DNA from: Kouleothrix aurantiaca
GTDB lineage: Bacteria > Chloroflexota > Chloroflexia > Chloroflexales > Roseiflexaceae
Assembly: GCA_001399705.1 (NCBI GenBank)
Contig: LJCR01000128.1
Coordinates: 1-6,597, forward strand
Direction of reading: 5' to 3'
Length of the DNA: 6,597 nucleotides
Shown here: positions 1-6,597 of the stretch, one piece after another
Position numbering within the stretch: the first letter of the stretch is position 1
Layout: each line of letters opens with the position of its first letter
Made by a program: the position numbers and the translations under genes
Notes under the pieces: model-generated
The model's database searches: none
What the model was told of the DNA's origin: nothing
Seen by the model: only the letters and a program-made list of their open reading frames with translations

Positions 1-1191
<1,191 letters not shown>

Positions 1192-1228
1192 ATGCGGTCG
1201 CTACATTCACACAGCTATAGCAGCATTA

Positions 1229-1250
1229 CCAGAACCAGGAACCGAGAACC
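1229..1250. repeat. Short heptanucleotide array (GAACC core, three copies)
   Basis: GAACC occurs at 1232-1236, 1239-1243 and 1246-1250, exactly 7 bases apart. Read on the minus strand it is GGTTCTC, GGTTCCT, GGTTCTG. It lies in the 90-base gap between the cytoplasmic GH13 gene and the nucleotidyltransferase gene and is not in coding sequence. It resembles the heptad-type short tandem repeats known from some filamentous bacteria. Function unknown. Confidence 0.6.
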
Positions 1251-1281
1251 AATAAACGAAGCAAAGCCACCATGGGCCGCA

Positions 1282-2823
1282 CTAGCGAACCCGCTTGTAC
1301 CGGCTGTAGCCACCCAGCGCCTGCTCGCGCGGACCCAGGACGAGCACCGTTTCGGCAGGCACGGTTACGGCCATAATACCTGCGTCAAGCACGCCTGCGG
1401 GCGGCGCGTCGGGCGGGCCAAGCAGATTGATCATGGGCGTGCTGTCCATCAGGCCGGCATTGCGGATCATCACGCGCTCGGTGATTGCCGCGCCAGACGG
1501 ATTCGCAAGCACAAGCACCGTGTCGAGCACGCGATTGGTATAGCGCTCAAACGCGAGCAATGAATCCGAATCGATGAGCCGGAAATCCCCGATGCGCAGG
1601 GCACGATGCTGCTTGCGCAGGCCAGTGAGCGTTTTAGTCCACACCAGGTCGGGGGTGTCGTCGCGCACGAGATCCCAGCGCATCGGCCCGCGATTCTCAG
1701 GATCAGCGCCTCCGGCCATTCCAAGCTCGCTCCCGTAATAGATGTTCGGAGCGCCCGGGAGCGTGAACTGCAATGCCTGAATCATGCGGCGCTGCGAAAC
1801 CGCAGGGAAAAGGGTCGCGAGGCGCGGAATGTCGTGATTGTCGATCACCGTCCACGATTTGAGCATCGGTTCGATGCCGGCGTCGCGGATCAGCATGTCT
1901 ATTCTGCGCGCGGCTGTCGCTGGCGGAATGGCGCCCTGGGCGGCGTCAAGCACGATATGGCGGAGTGTGAAGCTCATAACCGCATCGATCGACTGCAGCC
2001 ACGCGTCGGGGTAATTAACGATTTCGCCAACGATCAGGGAGCCGGGCTTTTCTTCATGCGCGGCGCGGGTGAGGTCGCGCAGATAGGTATGCCCCAGCTC
2101 AAAGGCGGTGTCGAGCCGCCAGCCATCGGCACCATCACGCAGGTAGCTGCGCACAACCGAAGCCGCGTGCTCGTAGAGGTAGCTGCGCACGGCTGGGTTT
2201 TCAAGATGAAGCTCCGGCAGGTTTTGGTAGCCGGTCCAGACCCGCGCGCCGCCATCGTAGGCGGGGCCAATCGCAAACCAGTCGCGCCAGGCGCTCGCCG
2301 GGTTCGCGATCGCATCCAGGAAGATGGGCGCATTGCGGCCCATGTGGTTGAACACACCGTCGAGCACGAGCTTCATGCCGCGGGCGTGCACATCGGCGGC
2401 CAGGCGAATGAAATCATCGCGGTCGCCGAACTCCGGGGAGATGGCCTGAAAGTCGAGCGCGTCGTACTTGTGGTTGGTGTAGGCCAGATGGATGGGGTTT
2501 AAGTACAGCACATCGGCGCCGAGCTGCTGCACATAATCGAGCCGGCTGCGAACACTGGCAAGGTCGCCGCCCCAAAAATCCAGCTCCTGGCTGTTGAGCT
2601 TCGCATCGGGCAGGTACGCGCCCGCCTGCGGCGTCTCCGACCAGTCGCGCAGCACCTTGGGCGGCGGGTAGAGATGCCGCTTGGCGTCCAGCCGGGCCGA
2701 TGGCGCGAACCGATCCACAAGCACCTGATACACAATCGCGCCGTTGCGCCAGTCGTGCTCGCGCTGCGCAAAGCTGTCAGGGTCAGGATCGTGGCTGGGG
2801 TTGTTTGCTGCAATCATGGCCAT
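1282..2823 (-). CDS. Cytoplasmic GH13 neopullulanase/cyclomaltodextrinase-like enzyme
   Basis: This 513-residue enzyme has no signal peptide and should act in the cytoplasm, hydrolysing alpha-1,4 links in imported maltodextrins or cyclodextrins. The (beta/alpha)8 barrel starts at about residue 25 (WRNGAIVYQVLVDRF). All four conserved GH13 regions are present: DGVFNH (155-160), GWRLD with nucleophile D238, GE with acid/base E267, and DNHD (328-331) with transition-state stabiliser D331. LPELH (202-206) stands where the GH13_20 subfamily usually has MPKLN, and VMSFTLRHIVLD (282-293) also resembles neopullulanases. The N-terminal CBM34 domain common in that subfamily is missing. A C-terminal beta domain covers about 405-498, followed by a short basic tail. 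The ATG at 2823 is preceded by GGGGAA (2839-2834) with 10-base spacing. The in-frame ATG at 2817 would leave that site 16 bases away, so I prefer 2823. The gene follows malG after a 237-base gap. Exact substrate (pullulan, cyclodextrin or maltodextrin) is inferred. Confidence 0.9.
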   Translation of the reverse strand: MAMIAANNPSHDPDPDSFAQREHDWRNGAIVYQVLVDRFAPSARLDAKRHLYPPPKVLRDWSETPQAGAYLPDAKLNSQELDFWGGDLASVRSRLDYVQQLGADVLYLNPIHLAYTNHKYDALDFQAISPEFGDRDDFIRLAADVHARGMKLVLDGVFNHMGRNAPIFLDAIANPASAWRDWFAIGPAYDGGARVWTGYQNLPELHLENPAVRSYLYEHAASVVRSYLRDGADGWRLDTAFELGHTYLRDLTRAAHEEKPGSLIVGEIVNYPDAWLQSIDAVMSFTLRHIVLDAAQGAIPPATAARRIDMLIRDAGIEPMLKSWTVIDNHDIPRLATLFPAVSQRRMIQALQFTLPGAPNIYYGSELGMAGGADPENRGPMRWDLVRDDTPDLVWTKTLTGLRKQHRALRIGDFRLIDSDSLLAFERYTNRVLDTVLVLANPSGAAITERVMIRNAGLMDSTPMINLLGPPDAPPAGVLDAGIMAVTVPAETVLVLGPREQALGGYSRYKRVR

Positions 2824-2833
2824 TGTTCGAGAA

Positions 2834-2839
2834 TTCCCC
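2834..2839 (-). promoter_or_regulatory. Ribosome binding site of the GH13 gene
   Basis: GGGGAA on the minus strand lies 10 bases before the ATG at 2823. It favours that start over the in-frame ATG six bases further on. Confidence 0.45.
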
Positions 2840-2859
2840 GAGTCATGCAGGTCGCTCTA

Positions 2860-2891
2860 GCAGTTTGCAGTCGGCAGGATGCAGAAGGCAG
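2860..2891. repeat. Heptanucleotide array (GCAGNNN, five copies)
   Basis: On the plus strand GCAG begins at 2860, 2867, 2874, 2881 and 2888, exactly 7 bases apart, with variable triplets TTT, TCG, GAT and AAG between them. On the minus strand it reads CTGCNNN. It sits in the malG-GH13 gap, upstream of the GH13 ribosome site. The conserved tetramer with free triplets points to an aged tandem heptad repeat. Confidence 0.65.
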
Positions 2892-2998
2892 GTGCATTTT
2901 CCGGTCTACAATGCGTTTCTCACCAGCACATGGATGGTCAATAGTTCTGCAAATCGCTGTGCTGTGGTCCGAAGCAGCTTCCTGGCCAGCGATGACAA

Positions 2999-3060
2999 GA
3001 CGAATGACGAAGGACGAAAAGCTGCTTCGTCTTTGGTCCTTCGCCGTTCGTCGTTCGTCG
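2999..3060. repeat. Inverted heptad repeat / long hairpin abutting the malG stop
   Basis: On the plus strand three GACGAAN heptads (2999-3019) face five TTCGTCN-type heptads (3026-3060). Arms 2999-3019 and 3032-3052 match at 18 of 21 positions around a 12-base loop. The malG stop codon (3063-3061) touches the array directly. In the malG transcript this would fold just after the stop. It could slow 3' decay or act as a weak terminator. No U-run follows on the minus strand, so a classical intrinsic terminator is not supported. Confidence 0.65.
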
Positions 3061-3954
3061 TTAGCCCTTCAGCGCGCCCTTGGTCAAACCCTCAACCAGG
3101 AAGCGCTGCGCCAGGAAGAACACAATCATAATCGGAATCGAGCCAAGCACTGCCGCCGCGCAGAACTGCGTCCAGTTCGTGTTGAACTGGGTGGAGAACA
3201 GACGCACGCCCACGCCAAGCGGGTACAGCTTCGAGTCCGAAAGAAAGACCGTGGTCACAATATACTCGTTGTAGACGCCGATAAAGCCGAAGATGAACTG
3301 CGCCACCAGCATGGGCTGAAGCAGCGGAAACAGAATCATCCAGAAGGTCTGCCAGTTCGTCGCGCCGTCGATCGACGCCGCCTCGTCCAGCTCCTTGGGG
3401 ATGCTATCGATGAAGTTCTTCATCAGCCACACGGCCAGCGCGCTGCCGCCAAAACCAAACAGCAGGATCAGACCAGTGAGCGAATTCAGCAATCCAAAGA
3501 TCTGGAAGCCGCGGAAAATCGCCACCAGCGAGCCAACGGTTGGCAGCATCTGAATGATCAGCAAGATCAGAATGCCATAGCGCCGCCCGGCAAAGTTCAG
3601 GCGCGAGAAGGCATAGCCCGCAAAGGTCGCCAGCATCACCGAGATCGCCGCGCTGAAGCCGCCGAGGATCAGGCTGTTGCGCACCCACAGCGGGAACTGG
3701 CTGCTGAGCAGCTTGGTATAGTTGTCCAGCGTCAGCTTCTGCGGAATCAGCGTGGGGCTGTACAGGCTGGTGCCGCCGCCCTTCAGCGAATACAGCACCA
3801 CATACAGCGTCGGGAAGAGCGAAATCAGGCAGGCAATGATCAGGATGATGCGGATCGCCCACAGGCCAAGCGCCTGCTGGAAGCGGTAGGATTGCGTAAT
3901 CGAGCGCCGCGCCGACGACTGCGCCGAGGTCACTGGTTGTGTTCCTGTCGTCAT
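3061..3954 (-). CDS. malG: MalG-type sugar ABC transporter permease
   Basis: This 297-residue inner-membrane protein is one half of the CUT1-family oligosaccharide channel, paired with MalF. About six membrane segments can be read, roughly at residues 33-56, 95-116, 125-147, 157-179, 210-232 and 262-285. The ATPase-contacting EAA loop is clear at 186-210: IPKELDEAASIDGA followed by ILFP, with E191-A-A and G197. The end, GLTKGALKG, is the usual MalG C-terminus, so the protein is complete. The 297 residues match the family length of about 280-300. The start ATG overlaps the malF stop as ATGA (3951-3954), and a strong AAGGAG (3968-3963) lies 8 bases upstream inside the malF 3' end, so the two are translationally coupled. 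Maltodextrin as substrate is inferred from MalE and the adjacent GH13 enzymes. Confidence 0.93.
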   Translation of the reverse strand: MTTGTQPVTSAQSSARRSITQSYRFQQALGLWAIRIILIIACLISLFPTLYVVLYSLKGGGTSLYSPTLIPQKLTLDNYTKLLSSQFPLWVRNSLILGGFSAAISVMLATFAGYAFSRLNFAGRRYGILILLIIQMLPTVGSLVAIFRGFQIFGLLNSLTGLILLFGFGGSALAVWLMKNFIDSIPKELDEAASIDGATNWQTFWMILFPLLQPMLVAQFIFGFIGVYNEYIVTTVFLSDSKLYPLGVGVRLFSTQFNTNWTQFCAAAVLGSIPIMIVFFLAQRFLVEGLTKGALKG

Positions 3955-4892
3955 CGGTCTGTCTCCTTGAATGAGCCGGTCACCATCGCATTGAAGATCG
4001 TCAGCGCGGCGAGAATGAAGAAGATCAGAATGCTATACGCGGCGTTCAGGCCATACAGCCGGAGCTGGAAGATCAGCTTGTACGCGTAGGTCGCCAGCGT
4101 ATCGGTGCCGCCATAGTTCGCGCCAGGGAAGGCGATTGGGTTGCCGTTGGTGAGCAGGATGATCACGCCGGCATTGCCGAACTGGAAGGCCAGCTGCGTG
4201 ATAATCAGTGGCGTGATCGCCGTGAGCATAAACGGCCAGGTGATCGCGCGAAAGCGCTGCCAGCTGCTCGCACCGTCGAGGTCGGCCACTTCGTAGAGCT
4301 CGGCCGGAATGGCCTGCAACGCAGCCAGGCACACCGTCATAAAGAACGGGTAGCTCAGCCACAGGTTGACGATGATCAGCGCCGCGCGCGCCGGGCCGAC
4401 GGTGTTGAGCCAGTTGATCCGGTCGACGCCAAACCAGCCGAGGATCAGGTTGAGTGGGCCTTGCGTGTTGTAAATACCTGCCCAAACCTGCGCCGTCAGG
4501 ATGAAAGGCAGCGACCAGGGGATGATCAGGATGGTGCGGTAGATGTTGCGCTCGCGCAGGCGCGAGACATTCAGCATCATTGCCAGGATCATGCCAACGC
4601 CGACATTCAGCACCGTGCATACGATCATCCATGTGATCGTCCAGCCCAGCACCGGGAAGAAGGCGCTGCCGGTGCCGAAGATCTGCTTGTAGTTTTGCAG
4701 CCCAACCAGCTGGAACTGCAGAAAGTGGAACAAGCTATAGTTGGTGAACGAGATGTATACGGTGTAGAGGAACGGCAGGATAATGAACAGGATCGTCGCC
4801 ACAAGCACTGGCGCGAGGTACAGGTACGCTGCTCGGTCGGTTGGGCGCGCGTGTGATGCACTGGCGGGGGGAGCGGCAACTTTTGCGGCCAT
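3951..4892 (-). CDS. malF: MalF-type sugar ABC transporter permease
   Basis: This 313-residue inner-membrane permease pairs with MalG. A short Ala-rich cytoplasmic N-terminus (1-20) leads into a first membrane segment at about 22-47. Further segments lie near 84-108, 118-140, 170-194, 220-245 and 283-305. The EAA loop is present in a MalF-like form at 196-220 (PAELYEVADLDGASSW, with E201 and G207). LLTNGNPIAFPGA followed by GGTDTLATYAYKLIF (246-275) corresponds to the conserved MalF segment before the last membrane helix. There is no large periplasmic P2 insertion such as Escherichia coli MalF has, as expected for the shorter MalF proteins of Gram-positive and other bacteria. The ribosome site GGAGGG (4902-4897) lies 4 bases before the ATG. 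It sits 63 bases after malE, with a hairpin between. Confidence 0.92.
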   Translation of the reverse strand: MAAKVAAPPASASHARPTDRAAYLYLAPVLVATILFIILPFLYTVYISFTNYSLFHFLQFQLVGLQNYKQIFGTGSAFFPVLGWTITWMIVCTVLNVGVGMILAMMLNVSRLRERNIYRTILIIPWSLPFILTAQVWAGIYNTQGPLNLILGWFGVDRINWLNTVGPARAALIIVNLWLSYPFFMTVCLAALQAIPAELYEVADLDGASSWQRFRAITWPFMLTAITPLIITQLAFQFGNAGVIILLTNGNPIAFPGANYGGTDTLATYAYKLIFQLRLYGLNAAYSILIFFILAALTIFNAMVTGSFKETDR

Positions 4893-4896
4893 AGGA

Positions 4897-4902
4897 CCCT
4901 CC
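4897..4902 (-). promoter_or_regulatory. Ribosome binding site of malF
   Basis: GGAGGG on the minus strand, within a purine run (4905-4897), lies 4 bases before the ATG at 4892. It is just downstream of the malE-malF hairpin, which leaves it unpaired. Confidence 0.6.
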
Positions 4903-4910
4903 CTCTGGCA

Positions 4911-4940
4911 GAAGGGTGCGGCAGCCGCGCCGCACCCTTC
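4911..4940 (-). promoter_or_regulatory. Perfect 12-bp hairpin between malE and malF
   Basis: The arms 4911-4922 (GAAGGGTGCGGC on the plus strand) and 4929-4940 are exact reverse complements around a 6-base loop (4923-4928). No U-run follows on the minus strand, and malF begins 18 bases later, so full termination is unlikely. It most likely protects the 3' end of malE mRNA or causes partial termination, giving more binding protein than permease, as REP sequences do between malE and malF in Escherichia coli. The structure is seen; the function is inferred. Confidence 0.7.
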
Positions 4941-4955
4941 CCTACGTTTGGTGGA

Positions 4956-6377
4956 CTACTTGGTCTGCTCCACGGCGGTCTTGATCTGGGACACTGCGTT
5001 GTCGAGCAATGTCTTCACCTGATCGTCGGGAGCATTGGCGGGGATAATCGCGTCCATTGCGTCGCCCCAGGGCTTCCAGACATTGCTCATCGCGGGGATG
5101 TTCGGCATCGGCACGCCATCGGCGGCCTGCTCGTTCCAGATGGCGATGTTCGGGTTAGCCTTCACCTCGCCGCTATTGATTGCCGACGTGCGCACCGGGA
5201 CTTTGATAAAGCCCTTATACTGCTCAACGGCGCTGTTGGTGCAGGTGGCATAGCTGATGAAGTCGAGCGCGGCTTCCTTGTTCTTGCTAAACGCGCTGGC
5301 GCCGTACACCTGCACGCCGAGGAAGGGTTTCATCGGGCTGCCGTCGGGCAGGCTGGGCAGCTTGGCAACGCCGTAGTTGATGCCGGCCTTCTTGAGCGGG
5401 GCTTCGCGCCACGGGCCATTGATGGTCATGGCCAGCTTGCCGGCTTCCATCATACCTTCCTGCACGCCGTGCATGTTGGCGCGGTCGATGGCGGCATCTG
5501 GCATCTGCGGCTGCTTCTTCTGATACATATCGCGCAGGAACTCGGCCGCCTTCACGCTGCCTTCATTGGCCAGACCAATGTCGTTCGTGTCGAACTGGCC
5601 GTTGGTGTACTTGAAGATATAGCCGCCCATACCCATGAAGATCGCGCCTTCGTGGTACTGCTCGAGCAGCGGGAAGCCGAAGCCGTAGACATCGCCCTTG
5701 GTCAGGTCGGTCGACATCTTGACCAGCTCGTCCCAGGTCTTCGGCGGGGTCGGAACCATGTCTTTGTTGTAGATCAACGCAACCGATTCTACGAACAGCG
5801 GCAGCGCATAGAGTTTGCCATTCACGCGCGCGGCATCCAGCGCGGCAGGTATGATGTCGTCCTTCTCCTTGATCGCGCTGTCGGGAACTTCAAGCGCGAT
5901 CTGCTGGATCGCGAACTCGCCGATCCAGTCGTGGGCGATCGGGCCGTAGACGTCGGGGCCTTCGCCGGCCGGCGCGGAGATCGACATCTTGGCCTTGAAG
6001 TCGGCGTCGGGGATGGTCACAATCTCAACCGGCGAGCCGCCGCCGGCGGTGTAGGCGTCTGCCACAGCCTTGATGCTGGTATAGTCGGGGTCGCCATCTT
6101 TCGAGCGCGTCCAGAAGACGAGTTTATCGACCTTGGGACCGGCGATTGCGCAGTTGGCCGCGCTGCCGGCAGCCGCGCCGCCACCCGCGGAGGCGGCTGC
6201 GGTGGGCGCTTCAGCCATGGCCGTAGGCGCTTCGGCTGCCGGCGCTGCAGTGGCCGCCCCGCCGCCCGAAGCTGGCGCTGCAGTTGGGGACGTTGTCGCC
6301 GTGCCACCGCCGCCACAGGCTGCGAGCAGCAAGGCCAGCAGGCTGAGCAGGCTAAAGATTTTGAGCATTCGTTGCAT
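4956..6377 (-). CDS. malE: MalE-type maltodextrin-binding lipoprotein
   Basis: This 473-residue lipoprotein captures oligosaccharides outside the membrane and delivers them to MalF/MalG. Residues 1-21 form a lipoprotein signal with lipobox LAAC, lipidated at C21. Residues 22 to about 75 are a low-complexity Gly/Ala/Pro/Thr linker. The binding domain starts at about 82. MalE landmarks are GKLYALPLFVESVALIYNKD (187-206), TINGPW (318-323) and MPNIPAMSNVW (424-434), each closely resembling stretches of Escherichia coli maltose-binding protein. C76 and C379 could form a disulfide, which is speculative. The linker makes the protein longer than the roughly 400-residue norm. The ATG at 6377 has a strong AAAGGAG (6393-6387) 9 bases upstream. 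The in-frame ATG at 6368 would sit 18 bases away, so 6377 is chosen. It is the first gene of the transport operon. Maltodextrin rather than another glucan is inferred from these motifs and the GH13 neighbours. Confidence 0.92.
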   Translation of the reverse strand: MQRMLKIFSLLSLLALLLAACGGGGTATTSPTAAPASGGGAATAAPAAEAPTAMAEAPTAAASAGGGAAAGSAANCAIAGPKVDKLVFWTRSKDGDPDYTSIKAVADAYTAGGGSPVEIVTIPDADFKAKMSISAPAGEGPDVYGPIAHDWIGEFAIQQIALEVPDSAIKEKDDIIPAALDAARVNGKLYALPLFVESVALIYNKDMVPTPPKTWDELVKMSTDLTKGDVYGFGFPLLEQYHEGAIFMGMGGYIFKYTNGQFDTNDIGLANEGSVKAAEFLRDMYQKKQPQMPDAAIDRANMHGVQEGMMEAGKLAMTINGPWREAPLKKAGINYGVAKLPSLPDGSPMKPFLGVQVYGASAFSKNKEAALDFISYATCTNSAVEQYKGFIKVPVRTSAINSGEVKANPNIAIWNEQAADGVPMPNIPAMSNVWKPWGDAMDAIIPANAPDDQVKTLLDNAVSQIKTAVEQTK

Positions 6378-6552
6378 TTTTGTGTGCTCCTTTGCTTCCA
6401 GATCCTAACCAAAGTGGACGATTGTCGTGTAGGTGCGCTGATTGCGTACGCTGTTGGGCCAGTCGCTTGTGTACTGCCAGGCTCCCCCTTTCTTGCCTTG
6501 CTGCCGCCGCGGCTTACCACACGGCCTGGCCGGGCGCCGCACACCCGCGCCA
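6378..6552 (-). promoter_or_regulatory. malE upstream leader, probable promoter region
   Basis: This roughly 175-base stretch before malE should hold the operon promoter. The best -10-like hexamer on the minus strand is TAGGAT (6407-6402). Its only -35-like partner, ACGACA (6428-6423), is 15 bases away, which is short, so the pair is weak. An 8-bp perfect palindrome GCGTACGC (6444-6451) lies upstream and could be part of an operator, but its flanks do not extend the symmetry. No regulator gene is in the window to support an assignment. Confidence 0.3.
6387..6393 (-). promoter_or_regulatory. Ribosome binding site of malE
   Basis: AAAGGAG on the minus strand lies 9 bases before the ATG at 6377. 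It is a near-consensus site and decides the start in favour of the first of two close in-frame ATGs. Confidence 0.7.
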
Positions 6553-6597
6553 TCAGGTGACGATGCTCGGCAGCGCCGCCGCCGGCATGTCGAATGT
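6553..6597 (-). CDS. Possible 3' end of an upstream gene (14 codons)
   Basis: Reading in from the right edge, one minus-strand frame gives TFDMPAAALPSIVT and then TGA at 6555-6553. The residue pattern is like the last strand of a C-terminal beta domain in some glycoside hydrolases (a LPA-S-VT type ending). The stretch is far too short to identify, and an open frame this short is expected by chance. The gene would be in the same direction as malE and end 175 bases before it. Confidence 0.25.
   Translation of the reverse strand, partial: TFDMPAAALPSIVT

Larger units (their letters stand above)
2824..3060. other. Intergenic region between malG and the GH13 gene
   Basis: The 237-base gap holds no supportable gene. 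It carries an inverted heptad repeat directly after the malG stop (2999-3060), a second heptad array (2860-2891), and the GH13 ribosome site (2834-2839). A TTGACC hexamer read on the minus strand near 2941 is -35-like, but no matching -10 lies at a suitable distance. A separate promoter for the downstream genes is possible but not shown. Confidence 0.6.

Noticed and set aside
1205..1225. Extended -10 promoter (TGCTATAGC on the minus strand) before the nucleotidyltransferase gene
   Set aside because: No acceptable -35 lies 16-18 bases upstream and the match is only partial, so it is not supported as a feature.
2860..3060. CRISPR-like array
   Set aside because: The units are 7 bases with no spacers of CRISPR size, and no cas genes are present.
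2674..4089. Long plus-strand open frame covering malG
   Set aside because: It is Arg/Gln/His-rich with no domain pattern and lies opposite a clear permease with its EAA loop.
4911..4940. Intrinsic transcription terminator
   Set aside because: The stem is strong, but no U-run follows on the minus strand and malF begins 18 bases later, so read-through is required.
5469..6560. Long plus-strand open frame opposite malE
   Set aside because: It is an antisense shadow of a convincing MalE protein, with no good ribosome site or recognisable motif.

Overview
The window is about 60% GC by eye and densely coded. Every gene I can support lies on the minus strand, so it reads right to left. It looks like a bacterial maltodextrin uptake and degradation locus. 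A Chloroflexota (Chloroflexus/Roseiflexus/Kouleothrix-like) origin is my best guess. It rests on the lipoproteins with long Ala/Pro/Thr/Gly-rich linkers after the lipid-anchored cysteine, the moderately high GC, and the short heptanucleotide repeats in the gaps. This is inference from style, with no marker gene to prove it.

Layout in transcription order. Positions 6597-6553 may hold the last 14 codons of an upstream gene. About 175 bases of leader follow. Next come malE (6377-4956, lipid-anchored sugar-binding protein), a 12-bp perfect hairpin (4940-4911), malF (4892-3951) and malG (3954-3061). malF and malG overlap by ATGA. A 237-base gap follows, holding an imperfect long hairpin made of heptads and a second heptad array. 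Then comes a cytoplasmic GH13 neopullulanase/cyclomaltodextrinase-like enzyme (2823-1282), a 90-base gap with a third heptad array, a nucleotidyltransferase-fold protein of the DUF4037 type (1191-358), and, 4 bases later, the start of a lipoprotein GH13 amylase (353 to the left edge, truncated by the window).

How the parts fit: the exported, lipid-anchored GH13 would cut starch or glycogen at the cell surface. MalE captures the oligosaccharides and MalF/MalG import them. The cytoplasmic GH13 then trims the imported maltodextrins. No ATPase (MalK/MsmK) or LacI-type regulator lies in the window, so the ATPase must be encoded elsewhere. The nucleotidyltransferase has no obvious role in this pathway and is the odd member.

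I found no convincing undescribed system. The parts most worth a second look are the three gap-confined arrays with strict 7-base periodicity, the malE-malF hairpin, and the nucleotidyltransferase placed between two amylases.
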